Assembly (NCBI GenBank): GCA_037389465.1
Contig: JAZARR010000214.1
Coordinates: 3,348,001-3,412,000, forward strand
Length of the DNA stretch: 64,000 bases
Origin: Baylisascaris procyonis
Lineage: Eukaryota > Nematoda > Chromadorea > Rhabditida > Ascarididae
Direction: 5' to 3'
Of the stretch, positions 12,721 to 25,900 are shown piece after piece. The first letter of the stretch is position 1; each line of letters begins with the position of its first letter. Position numbers and translations under genes: made by a program. Under the pieces are notes generated by a model. It was not told the origin of the DNA. It saw only the letters and a list, made by a program, of their open reading frames with translations, and did not search any database.

Positions 12721-13419
12721 CTGTTATTGATGGAAATTATACAGCTGAGTAGCTCTTCAAGGTGGCTAAACGATGTTGATCCAGATGTTTAAAGTTCGAA
12801 TGTTCGGATGTGAAATGTTGAAATAATACGTCGAAACAACTCTAATAATCCTCAAAAAATTAGTTTGTAAACGAGTATCTGAACGTGAATATTAGTGGTG
12901 GGTGATGAGATATTTCTGTTTTGATTAGAAAATTTACTCTCACATAACGCGGAAATCTCGTTTTCATCAATGCTTTCTAACTGGAACAATAGTTCTATCA
13001 CAACTTTCTTACCATTCCCTTCTCCTCCCATCTATAAATAATCTGAGCGTCAGTTAGGTTGCAGAAAAAAGAAAGCGACGCTTTTTTTCCAATAAAATCC
13101 AAATATCCCACAAGTTTTGAGATAATTATTATACAACAGCATTTTTTTTTCAACCTGACGCTTAAAAATAAATACGCACCTTTGTTTACTAGGTTGCCTG
13201 ACTGTATTGTTAAAAAGTGCTTTCATCACATTGCACTATTAAACACTTTCATCGTTTTTCATCACCTTTTTACTAATTATCTCATAATTTTTATTGATAT
13301 AGGAATACTAGTAATGTGTTAATATTGAGGAAATTTGAAGTTTCAGTTAAAAATTAACCGAAAACAATAAAATAGGAATTCATAATAACGGAAGGATGAA
13401 AATGTATTGTTTCATTTAG

Positions 13420-13576
13420 GGACTCACAACTAACCTCATCATTGATGCGCTCCACTCTAACATCAGAACCGAAGAAGAGACGTTTCAATTTATGTGATTT
13501 GATGTTCTTCGTGCTTGCACCATGCTTTATTATTCTCATCCTTATCGCTATTCTAATAACAATTGGAGTGGCTTAA
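13420..13576 (+). CDS. Alternative 3'-terminal exon B of the modular gene (tail anchor)
   Basis: A TTTCATTTAG acceptor precedes 13420. The exon enters in phase 2, as does the terminal exon at 11908, so it can replace that exon after 10548-10674. It encodes 51 residues: a Ser/Thr-rich start, a basic patch (EPKKRRFNL) and a hydrophobic run (from about FFVLAPCFIILIL) that reaches the stop. A proline 18 residues from the C-terminus, preceded by Leu-Ala, aligns with prolines at the same place in the other two terminal exons, so the three are probably duplicates. No canonical AATAAA was found within about 300 bases downstream. AATAAT occurs near 13653. Isoform length using this exon would be 819 visible residues. 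Confidence 0.72.
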
Positions 13577-16500
13577 CTTATTATGTGTTTTGCTTGTTGT
13601 TGCTTTTTTCATCTATTACTGCCTGCAAATCACTCAGCATTTATATACTAGCCAATAATCACATTAAGCGCCAAGTTCGCATATCGTGAAGGTTACCCAC
13701 TACTTTGCTACTGCAATTGCCTTTCTTCTCCCTCCTTTCCTTCCTGTTCCCTCCGCATCGTGTATTGCCCAACCAGCTGGCAAACGTCTGAAGTCTCAAT
13801 TCGATGCGCTGAACAAAACTGACAAAATTCCACATTTACTCTTTCCTCGTTTGTGAAATCCAAGCAGAATTCCTTTGGTATTCTCTGGCTGGAACTCCGA
13901 ATTATCCAATTGTTTGCATCGCAAATTCACTTCTGATGATTGCAATGAATCAAGTCATAAGAAAAAGAGTTCTTTTAGAGGATGGCAAGTCGCAAGAGTG
14001 ATACTGAGAATTCCCCCAAGCAGTAGAACGTTTTAAATATCTGTTTGCTAGGACGAATTATGTTTTTAAAACAATTTTGTCAGTTTATTGATTTCCCCTT
14101 TCAAATCATTCGCCCATATTTTTGTTACATGCTTTTTATTGTATGACTAGAAATGCAAACAAATTTCAAAAATTTTAGGCTATAATTATAATCTTCATTG
14201 GATATGCTTTTTTTTGCTAATAGATAAAAGAGATTCAATGATAACATCAGATAATAACTTCTAATCAGATAAGACTTTTGATAATAACTTCTGATAACTC
14301 TCGATAACTAATTAATAACCATTTATATTCATCGTTGACCTTTTTCTAAATTTTATGCGTTATTATTTTACATCCATATGAAGAATTTTCATGGAACATT
14401 TCTTCGTTAAACTGCTTCAGACGAGAAATTTGTTTATAGCCGCAAAAATTAGAACACAGAAGCGATGGCACTTCAGTAGATTGTTGAAATAATCGAAGAA
14501 TTATTGCACAAATTGGCGAATTATATGTCTTATAATTTAACACTCATTTTTGCTTTAATTTTGACGTTAATCTTCTTCTATTTCAAAACGTCTGCTTCTA
14601 CGAAAGCTTTAATAAAACCGAAACAGCTCATTCATAGAAATGAAAATTAATCTCTAACAAAATGATTTTTGATCATTAAATTTACATTTTCAACGTCAAC
14701 TACAAGCAATAATACTGAATATTATTGGAAATTCTATTTGCTTTATAATGAAATCGAACGAATTCACTAGTCAAATGCATCCGAATTTATATGACTCATG
14801 TGAATGAATTATATCCACTAATTTTATTGTCTATTTCGATCGTTTCCAGTGTGTTACAATAACTTCTTGCTAGATTATTTACTATAAGTTACTTTAATTT
14901 TTAGTGGCTTAATGTCATGTATCGGTTGTTAGCTATGCATTGCTTATGTCCTGTATATATTTTCGTTTATAAAAAAGAATGTTAAAGATTTTTATATTGA
15001 ATGGAATTGTTTAAATAAAACTCTATTCATTTTCAATGGACTATAAATAAATGATGTTGTTTTTTGCTATCGTCTCTTGCTGTAAAAAGTATCAAAGATG
15101 TATTGCTAAGATCAAAATGGCGGTTTGACAAGCCGAGGTACTATCTGAGCCTATAATCCCTTACAGCGAAAGTCGCAGTTTCCATCAAGAACACTTTCGT
15201 CGTTTGTTCGCCTTAATCGTTGAAAGGAGAAGGATCAGAGGCATTTGTGTGATCCGCTTCTTGTGGAGGAAATTAAACTGAAAGATTAAACTGAAAATTA
15301 AACTGCAATATGAGTAAATATGCAAATTGGAATATTTAATAAAAAAGATCCTTGCATGAAATTCGTTAACGAGATCATCACGACATCCTAATTAATCGCT
15401 GATAACGCTGCTTTCTCCTCCTTCATTCAGCCATTCAAATCATCAAAATAATTAAAAGAGTTGTTAGATTTGCTAATGGGAAATGCAGAAAAATTTTTGA
15501 GAACAATGTTGTATTACTGCGTTATTCATCAACTGTAGTTGTACTAAGTTAAAATTGATTTTTCAAGCGGAAATTCTTCATTAAAAATATTTGATGGTCA
15601 TTTCTTGCAGTCTAATGTTCTTGCTGATGAAACTCAACAGTTCATTTAAGAGTGGTGGTATCACCTCAATATTATCATATCAGCATGATACCATAATATC
15701 ATATCATAAATGACGTTTGGGGGGCATTGCATATTGGTTTAAAAGGATCGAAATCACTCATTTTTCGATACGAATCATTTCTTCAATGAGGGCCTTTACA
15801 TTCACCTCCACAGTTGCAAACAAAAGCCACTTGCCCTTTTTTTTATGGGATAGATCAGCTACCGGAAAAAAATAATCTTTTATAGAGATATTACACTAAA
15901 ATTTAATTATTATAAAAGGAGATGCTCTCTTAGCAATTTTATTTGAAGAACAGCGTGATTCCGCATATGACTAGAAGGTTCTGCTAATATGAAGTAATGA
16001 TAAAAACATTTTTTAATGATACTGGAAGACTTAGTCTGAAAATAAACAATTATGCAGTTGTAATGCTCTGTCGCCAATTGTTTTCTTACGTTTTCCAAGT
16101 AAAGCTTCACAGTTTAACCTCACTAACTTCAAAAATTCCCCACATTGTCGAGTTCTTCTAGAAAAGGACTGCTAATGTTTACCTTACTCGGAACACTCGA
16201 AAATACTTTTATTACTGTGATTAATGTTTTAAACATTACATAATTGCGAACTATTCGTTTCACTTACAGGAAATTAGTGCTTTAGATATTGGCCTCGTCT
16301 CGTGTTAAGAATCCACTCCTGTACTATTATTCTACGTATAGTAAATATGGTTTTCGTTGTAAATTGCAACATTGTTCGGAGAGGGGATGGTGAAAATCGA
16401 TCGACAAGCAGGCAAAAATTTGCTTTCGTTGAATCCTTCGATATTTTTAAAATCGGCCAGACTTTCCCATCCGTAACGATCATGCTGCAGTTTTCAGCAG

Positions 16501-19271
16501 GCTGAAATTCATAGGTTTAGGCTTATGATTGGGCTAGGATCCAAACTTAAGCAGAGAAGCAAGCTGAGCTTCAGGCTTGGGATTGCGCTGCTTCATCTTA
16601 GCGTCAAGATAAGCTTCAGAAGCTGAACGGAGTAGGCTGAAGCTTATATGTATATGTAAGCTTATATGGCTGATATGCAAATCCGAACTGGTATTTCATT
16701 CACAGATTCCTTTGGAGAATTTTCTAAGTTATGTGTCGAAAACAGTAAATAAGCGCAACGTATATCAGAGAAATATTAGCCCATTCGAATCATTACATCA
16801 CCAATCATTCATGTGATTTATCCTCTTTTAGGTGTTTGTGAATGATTCGTAGAGGCGGAAAATGGTGCTGATAGAAATAGTTCTTTGAAAAAAACTTACT
16901 TTCACCGGATTCTACCAATTTTTAAAACCAGAAAATATTCATCTCATATCTCAAAAACAACTTCTTTTTTTTTAATCTTCCTCTCACAGATTCTAGTATT
17001 TTTTCTTTTAAAATTTCTCTTCTCCTATAAACTACAGCAATCTATTTTTTTTTTGAGCCTACAGGCTTCATTTGCAATTCGAAATCATTGTTGAGAAATT
17101 TTTATCATTTTCTTCAATTTATATTTCGTTGAAATATTAAATAAAACATCATCTATTTTTTATCTTTCTACTGCAGTGATTTATCGATTATTGAAATAAT
17201 TCTTCTCAAATCTCTCTAAGTAACTAGAAAAGAAGATAAGTGTAACCATTAAAAGATTAACACTCGTTGTTCTCTCAAAAGTGAGTAAATTATTCATTGT
17301 TTTTACTCGCCGAATTTTTGAAACTGGAAAGAGCCAATTTTTTTCAAAAGCTACTCGCTTAGGAACATTGTTATTGTTATGAGTAAGCACGCACAAAAGA
17401 AATTATTTTAAATATTTTCAGTTTAAACACCAAAAACCATTTCGAAATACCCCAAACACATCCCTCTATCTCTCGTTCTGCTCTGTGCATTATGGATTGC
17501 ACTACATATCCAAATTTTTACGTTTTAAGCGCTCTATTATGCGAAGGACTATGAACTCGTAAACGTTTAACTGAACGCTAAAAGTATGAGCCATTCAAGG
17601 AATTATAATCTGCTAACAAGTCATAAAATCAGACACCAATTAATCGTTATCACTACCATTATCTATTTCTTGCAATATTTGTATGTGTTATTTTTAAATT
17701 TCCTAAGTTCCTTCAAACTGTTCCTTCTCACTTTAACCTACAGCACAAATTATGCCTCAAGAAATGGAAATAATTAGCGCAACTTCAAATTGTGGATGTT
17801 TGATTTTCTATGCGCAATTCATATCGATTAAACACTACAAAAAATTTACCCGCTTTAAGCTTTAAGCATTTAAGCATGTTTTAAGCATTAAAATTCAATA
17901 AGATGTAACATGAAGCGTGTTGAGGAAGTAAGTTCCTCAGAGAGCAGCAAAGACGAAGATTTTGTTAAGTGCTGCAGTGGGTTGGATGTGTTGTTGACGC
18001 GCAGTCAATAGATCGACTACCACCACCCTCATGCGTCAAACGTCTGTCACGAACGAATCTCATCGTTCACCACTGATGTATCCCACTTTTATTCCTTTCG
18101 CAATACACTTTTTTTTTATCATGTGCTGTGTAGAATTTGCTTTTGGGAAACGCATTATGACAGCAGCGTGTCTGGATATGAGTGAGTATGTCTGCCTTTG
18201 TGGTATTTTTTGGTTGAGAACGATTGGAGCTAGAGCAGCTAGAGCCACAAATTTTGGAGGTACTACAGATATACCTGCTATGCAATATTTTACACTGGTC
18301 CATCAACTTCAAAAGAAGTCGTAGGCATCTTCTAGTAACAAGAAACTCGCTCACATCTTAAACTGGTGTGTTTTAAAAAGTAGAACGAACTTTTTCGCCG
18401 AATGTTTACACCACTGTTCGATTTTTGCCAAAGATTTCATTTATATGAAAACATATAAGTTTAAATATGAAGAGATGTTTCATTTTTTCTGATTCGTAAT
18501 TTAAGAAACGGTTTGGTTAATTAAATGGAATACAAAAAACACGTATAGTGCCAGTCCTTTGGCACGCTGCCTCATTTATGTCTATCTCACACTGTGTGAA
18601 CGCTGTTAAATGCACACATTTTTTTCTGGCTGAGGACATGCACATAATTTATTTGTGACAGCGTTAGATTTATAAATGAAGCCAATGCGAAAAACATCGG
18701 CCGTCAATATAGGTTCCAGCCCGTTAAATATATTTGCTTGATGCTTGCAGGTGTGACCGAAATAATGTTGCTTTCGTTTTTCTCATTTCCTCATGTCATT
18801 TACAAATCTTTTTCATTTCACTTTTCCTCTTTCTTGCAATTCCTTCTCAATTTACTTGAAGCTAATCTACGAAGGAACAAACTGAAAAACAATTTCCATA
18901 AATTTCCGTCGAATTGGAAAACATTCGCAATGATACCTTCGTTTTCGATCGAATTTATCTTTTCTGAAAGTTTTTCGATTGTAAAACGTGATCCGATCCC
19001 CTCTGCAGCATCACAGTTGCAAGATATATGCAAATTTTTAAGAGCCTATAGGCTTGTTTAACTGTTTTTAATAATAATGCACTAACTTGTGACTTCATGT
19101 AGGTAATCATCATATCATGCAGGTCTTACCTACCAAATTGCTTTTCTAGCTCAAATGGTTCCTCACTGAAATTACTGGAGAAGGAGACGGACATATAGGA
19201 GCAGAAACTTAGCAACGCGATGATGTTTAAAAATTGTTGATCAACAGTTCACATATAGTCGATTATTTCAG
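13577..19271. other. Intron or intergenic stretch between terminal exons B and C; no gene seen
   Basis: AT-rich sequence with short open frames lacking protein-like composition. Around 16510-16670 there is a loose cluster of AAGCTT / CTGAAGCTT words. Around 17910-18020 there is a slightly GC-richer patch with an ATG at 17911 (MKRVEEVSSSESSKDEDF) that could be an alternative first exon, but its possible donors do not give the phase required by exon 19272. It is not called as a gene. Confidence 0.5.
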
Positions 19272-20984
19272 TTACCAATGAAGTAGTAAACAATGTGCAA
19301 TACAGAAACTTTCCTCCCAACGAACTTGCCATCGTTGCAGATTCATCAGGTATCATCGTTTCATTAAATTTATTTTCGATTACAATTGTAGCAGTAATAT
19401 TTGATGAGTCGTTATCATATAGTGAAAAGTTTGAATTTTTATTTCATAATGAGCTTTCATTAGTATAGTAGTGCTAATTCGTTTACATATTTAGTGTCAT
19501 GAAGCAAGTTTTAACTTCAAAAAGTTACAAATATCTGCACAGCATTTTCGATGATTTCGTGGTTTTGATTTATATAGTATACAATTCGTCTTTTTCTTTT
19601 CCAATAACTTCTTCTGCTATGACACATATATCAAATAATCTTGAAGTCTCAACAACTAAGTTAGCCTATAAGGTTCGGGCATTCAGAATGTACAGTTTGT
19701 TTGCTTTGAAGAGCCATCATAGCGTAGGACAATTGCTGTATTATTAATGCTGTATTATTTTGTCAGCTATTCAAAAAAAAATAACATCCATTTCATTCAA
19801 TTCATTTCTAAAATATATTCTAAAAAATATGCCACTGCAATAGCAATAAGAAAATAAAGGGAAAAAGTTTATTTCTAAGATTATTGAACATTTTTTATCT
19901 CACCTCTCTTATCACACCTCTTCATATATTCATCACATCAGTCACTTTCATAGTACTGTATAAATCACGGGGTTCACGTAAGCGGTAACCCATCATATGC
20001 TGTTGGTGACAGATTCTACGAAGGAGGAATTGGAAGGATGATTTGAGTTACTTGAGTATGCTTCACCGATCGTATAAAGTAACGTTGGGTAAGTGAAAAA
20101 AAATATAACACTACTATACAAATATTTATCTAATCATTTCGTTGCTTATAATACAATGAAATTCTCCATCATTGATGATAATTAGAGAACTCCATTCAAT
20201 TAGTAATTTCATATATTGTCCAGTTATAACGCATACGTATATCGACGTCGAGCGTTACGATTGTCAGTGTGTATCACAAATTGGAACACCGATTCCAAGT
20301 CCATTCGAGAACGTTCCAGACATGTGAGTTCTTTTGCTTTCTTTTGCTTTTAATCAACGCCTACTACATAGTAATCTTTATGAAAATATATGGATTATTG
20401 TTGGATAAAAACTGTTAATATATGTAAATTTTAATATATATGTAAATTAATATATGTAAATTTTATTGCTTCCTTCCCCACGCATATTGATCATTTTGAT
20501 CGATAAGGTGGATTCCTTTTTGTGAGATGCATTTTTCTAATTGAGTTGAAAAAATGGAGAAAAAAGTGAATTATTTGTAAGAAAAAAAAACACATTTCTA
20601 TCTCTTTCAAGAGGAAACAATTTTATAGAGATGATGAAATGAAAAATTTTACGAAAACATTTGCTCATTAAAAAGTTGGATTAAAATCTTATGAGGCATA
20701 AGCTAGATCAATGATCATGAGCTTTAGCTTGAATCTGATCTAGTCTAGATTTAAACATTAAATGCATCGGAGAATAACTTTAAATTCATGGATAATTGGA
20801 AGTGATCTAATATGAAATATGTTGCAGTGATCCATTGCTGAATCCACTTGAGAGGCGGAAGGAGGTGCGAAACTACGAACGTGGTGGAGAGGAATGCTTC
20901 GATTGTTGTTGCTCATTGATCGCACCTCTAGTAATTGTTATTGTGATGGCTACCGTTATTATTGTACTCGCTTTCCTTGCATAA
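19272..20984 (+). CDS. Alternative 3' end C of the modular gene (exons 19272-19349, 20224-20323, 20828-20984)
   Basis: Three exons. The first (phase 1 in and out; TNEVVNNVQYRNF at its start) and the second (phase 1 in, phase 2 out; contains YIDVERYDCQC) lead into a terminal exon that enters in phase 2. That exon encodes ERRKEVRNYERGGEE, three adjacent cysteines, and a hydrophobic stretch ending at TAA. The entry phase of 19272 fits splicing from exon 9931-9987 or from any repeat exon, bypassing 10548-10674, and would give 836 visible residues. The terminal exon also accepts direct splicing from 10548-10674. The cysteines next to the membrane segment are a plausible palmitoylation site (inference). 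The terminal exon is 157 bases, the same as the one at 13420. Alternatively this is a separate gene with its own first exon upstream; I saw no convincing one. Confidence 0.72.
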
Positions 20985-22948
20985 TCAATAGTAATTGATC
21001 TTGATTACGGTCATCGTAACATGACTTTTTCAGCTTAAGAAAATCTACGACGTTATAAGGAAATATGCTTTTTTTTGTTATTTTTAGCAGAAAATATAAC
21101 AGCTGTAAGGGATATGTAATATGTTAATTGGGAGATAAAATTTAGATAATATTCAAATTACGTGATATATATGCAATTGATCAATTTTATAAAGCTTTCA
21201 TAAATTTCAACAGTTGATGAATTCATAAATGTATCTTGCAAATAAAAATTACAACAATTTTAAGGAATCTCTGGCAAATACATAACGATTGAAATTCGCT
21301 TAGAATATTCAAAACAGTTATTTCTCCATTCAAAGAAGGAATTTTTCAAAATTTTCGACACCTTTTGTGAAATTCTTTATTTTCGTTGAGGAAATGCGAA
21401 TTGTCTATTTGTAACAGTGTTCGGTTTATGAATGAAGCTCGTTGAAACCCGTCAACTGTCAATACAAGTTTCATCTGTTAAGTATATTTGCGTGTGCCAG
21501 TATGGCGATGATAATGTTGCTAATCAATAAGCGTAATTCCAATCGTAAGAGGAGTTTTTGGCGTTATATATGTCATACCTGCTTAGACACCGTTCTCATA
21601 CCTCACAGTTTGAAAGACCATTCCAAAGAAAGGGTTTTGCTTGCTTGAAGCCGTCTCTGTCATACAAGAACTGCCTTCACCTGAGAGCCAAAGGTGAATG
21701 AACCAGAGTGCTTTACTTGAACTGGATGTAACTGTAGCACCATAATTTTAAGCTAACTGATGCACCTTGATGAATAACGTGAGGTACTGATCGAGGCTTT
21801 CACTAGCTTAACGTGAACTATGAATTTGAGGTCATTCATTCGCTTCTGTGCTTGAAAAACCTGTCTTTGAAAAAATTGAAAAGTAATATCAAAAATTTTC
21901 TACAGAAATGAAAAATAAGATCATGGACAAAGAGACATCTAAAGGAGATGGGTAATGAGAAAGAGCTACTGAATAAAAAAAGGCTAAAAGCGACAAATAT
22001 TGGGTAACAGTAAAAGACATGAAAATTTCATTTTTTCCTCTCAAATTAAGTTTTTTAAAACATGTCAAAGTTGGCGAAATTGAAACTCCCGAAAACTGTA
22101 AACAACATTTCGTAGTTTTATTTTTTAAATAAACTGTCATATCATTGAGACAATTGCAAAAATACATGAAATACACAAAGACAAGCTTCCGCTATAAAGG
22201 TCAACTTTAAAGTGTATACTTCTCTAAAGTTTCCTCCCCTCCCCCTCCCCCTACCACTTCCACTCTTTTTTTCTACGGGAATATGATAACCTGATAGCGT
22301 TATTTGTCGATTTCAACTCAGTGGTGATGAATTACCATCACTACATACAACAATACGCACCATCACTCATCTACCGAAAACATAGACCGAATAAACATCG
22401 AACCTTCTTCGATATCACCCTTATTTGCGATGGTTTCAATTTAGGCGCGCTTGCGATTCCTGAAACGTTTTTCACTCATTCGGTTTTTGCTACTTTTATT
22501 TCGTTGCAGTAATAAAATATTTATGAACAACCAATGAACTTTGCTGATTCTAAGGTTGTAGAATTGATCATGTCAGCAATGTTAGGGGTATATTATTGCG
22601 TTGTTAAGCGTTAGATGCTCTGACGTATTGGGTTGTTTATGTGGTGCTTAGGTGTATTAGGTTTTTTAAGAGGTGCGCCAACTGTTGTTGTGTCTATAAG
22701 TTTTAAATGACAGCTCAAGTTATTGTTACTTTATTAGCTTAATCCTTATCTCATTGATCTTAAAGTACGTTAAAGAAATTCATTGATCATTTTATATCAT
22801 TATATGTTGTCTTCTTCAAATAAGTTATACAGATGATTGTCGAAGTTTAATTGTTGAAAGTATAGAACAATACTTGCAATAGTTGTACTTTGTAGAGTTC
22901 TAATCGTGGTCGGACTGACCCTCAAGCTTGCGGTTTGCCGAAGACTGG
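20985..22948. other. 3' flank of the modular gene and upstream region of ERGIC3; no gene seen
   Basis: AT-rich. It holds the candidate poly(A) signal at 21241 and, at about 21413-21530, a copy of a dispersed repeat that also occurs at about 18657-18775. A CT-rich run lies at 22230-22270. I found no clear promoter element before the ERGIC3 start, and no convincing trans-splice acceptor. Confidence 0.5.
21241..21246 (+). promoter_or_regulatory. Poly(A) signal AATAAA for terminal exon C
   Basis: First canonical hexamer after the TAA at 20982-20984, about 257 bases downstream. The link to that exon is by position only. Confidence 0.4.
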
Positions 22949-25900
22949 ATGTCACTATTGGCCCGCCTTAGAGATCTTGATGCCTATACAAAACCGCTCG
23001 ATGATTTTCGAGTGAAAACATTCACTGGAGGCGCTGGTTAGTTTCATTTTTTTTCCTCATTATTCATCAACGTTACTTTTTTTTTGCATGTTGACATGAG
23101 TTGATAGTCGAAAAAAAAACATTTAAAATGATATAATTCGAATTATTGATGTAAGCGTCGGTTATTAAAAATACTAACAAATCGATTTTATATAGGAAAA
23201 TCAACGATAGAATAATGCTAAAGTAAATAGTATTTCGTTTCATTTTCCTGTGCATTCGATCATATAAACTTCTATCGATTAAAGCTATTTTCATATGAAA
23301 TAAAAAACTATGAGATTCGTGCATTATTATGCAAATACTTGTCGATATGCGAATGCATTATGCTATGACCGATCGGTTATTAGTTGTTTTTTTGAATATG
23401 GGACGATCATAGATCTTCTATTCTAACGTCTAATTTGTGTGTTTTATAACAGTTCTTATCGTTTCTTTAAAGTTTTAATGTGGGAAGTGCAGGACCGTTA
23501 TAGAGAAAGCATAGAGGTAGGGGGGAAAGTGCAGGGACTACAATGCAGCACAAACAATGAACAGTCATACTCGACGCTAAACATAAACTATTTGGCGGAT
23601 ATGCAGGTGCTTATTAGTGCTGCTTAGGGCACAAGGATTTTTTAAATGGTGACTGTAAATACAGATGGAAATAAGCTAGTAAATTGTAAGTCGACAAGCG
23701 CTTATGCGTTTATATTTCTGCAAGTATATGTCAGTTTGTTTCTTTTTTTAAATGATAGCGCACTCATAGCTCCTTCTATCGTTGTTTCTTGTGGTGTGAT
23801 CCATGTCGTAAAGTGGTGCTGCATGACACGTTGCACACCTCTAGGTGTCACGCATGACTTAAATAAGACAAAGGAATCGAAGAGGGTCTTTTGAAGAAAC
23901 CGATATCGTCGGCTTATCTCATACCTGTTACCTTGTTTTTAAATTACTTTTTTAGTTGTTTTTTTAGTATGAAATAATCCCATAGTGTATTCTTCGCTCT
24001 TTTCGAGAGCAACGCTTTTTTATTTCGAATTCGTTTATGTGAAGTGAAACATTTCGACTTTCTTCTAATACCCACCATTTGTCCACAAATAGAGCTGCTG
24101 AAGTTGATGGCTTCATTCTATTCTATACCTGCTCAAACTTGGAATATACGATGATATGCCATCATAGATTCATTTGAAGATAGTGCTTCGTGGGAGGTAA
24201 ATAGCGTCTGTAACGTTTCAAGAAGAGAAGAGTAAAACACTAATGTAGAAGAGTGATAGTTGTTTTTAGTGACACTGTTGAGTACATTGGTAATCGTTGT
24301 TCTGTTCGTTTCGGAGACGATTTCTTTTTTATCGACGGATGTTGTTGAACAACTTTTCGTCGATTCGACATCAGCAGATCAGAGGCTTGATGTCAGTTTC
24401 GATGTTACATTTACGAAACTTCCTTGTGCCGGTGGGTGCATCTCGTTCATTTTCCTTTTCTTATTGAAGTTTTAATCATTGTGGACACATTAAATTCTTT
24501 TTTCAAATAAGGTGCTGGATAATTACGCGTTTAGCAGACAGCAGTATCTTTTCCCCGTCTCATAAAATTCTGCAACTTTTGATCCCTTAGGTCCTACTCT
24601 GTAGTCCATTTTTTTGTTTGATTGATGCTGTCCAAGCGATGACACAAGAGCATGAAGTAGGATTGAGCCAAGAGTCCATAACCCTGCTTGCATCCTAGAG
24701 GACCTCCGAGCTTTGTGGTTACACTATGTCATTGGAGGGCCCTCGAGAATGTCTAACCTCTCGGAATTCCAGATGCTTCTGTGGTTGAATTAATCTATTT
24801 CCTTATTTTCTCCTCTTCCATCATTTGTTGCTATAAATTTTGATACTTTAAGTGCTTATTATAATGCAAATGTTTGCGTCACTTTGATAGATCGGCATCC
24901 TCCATTATCATCGGCATTATGCTATGAAATTATCATTGGATTTTCACATATATTTTGATTCAGTTGGCATGCAAAACATGCTCACTGAGCAATGTTCTAT
25001 ATAGCTTCCAATATAGAGTGGTGAGGGTTTGGAATTGTCCTCCGAAAATGTTGTAGAGGCTGGGAATTTGAGTGTATTTACGTATCATCTAAAGTATGTC
25101 AATACAGCTCCATTGTAAGAATGATTTACTGATAAATCATCATGAAATTGCCAAATTTTAGAGAATTGACAAAAAATATATTGTAATGTGTTTTGAAGTG
25201 CTGTTTTACGATACCTTCTTAAACGGGGTTTTTAGAATTATGAGCATTTATATTGTTCTTTTACTCCACTGCTTTATTGCGGTTTCATTTGCTGTTCTAT
25301 GAATAAAGATTATCCTTTCTTTCTTCCTTTTGAGGTCAAAAAAATGCAGAAAAAAAGGAGAGGGGTAGGAAATACTATTGTTTTTGCAGAAATCTGACAC
25401 TTTAAAGAGATATTTCATGCTGAATATTTTTCAGTGGTGACAGTTGATGTGATGGACGTGAGTGGAGACAATCAAGACGATGTTCAGGATGATGTCTATA
25501 AGCAACGCTTAGATCAACAAGGCAACAATATAACTGGACAAGCAGCTGTCAGATTAGGTGCATGCGTTAATGCCGTTTTCTTTTTTCAGAGGTTTTTGGA
25601 ATTCGTTTGTTCAACATTTCGGTTGATTTATTTATTCATTCATTTTAAACTTCTCGAAATGGGAAAACGTTAAAAGTATGTGAGCATGAGCATTAACAAG
25701 GAGTAATACGTTTTCTAAGCTATAATTTACTCAAATAGATATTTGATACATAAGAATAGCAGTAGTGTGTAAACTGGGATGCTTCACCTGCGCTTAAAAG
25801 CTGAAGAGTGGGGCGCATTAACGATGTCAGTGGGAAGCAGGTTCCAGACTCGTACAACTCGAAACTGGAAAATGTGAAGAACGTTATTAATGGTACGACA

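Noticed and set aside
13354..13539. 61-codon minus-strand open frame
   Set aside because: It is the antisense of terminal exon B, which has a splice acceptor, a matching phase and homologous tails.
17911..18010. ATG with Glu/Ser-rich frame as alternative first exon of 3' end C
   Set aside because: Possible donors give phase 0, whereas exon 19272 needs an incoming phase 1.
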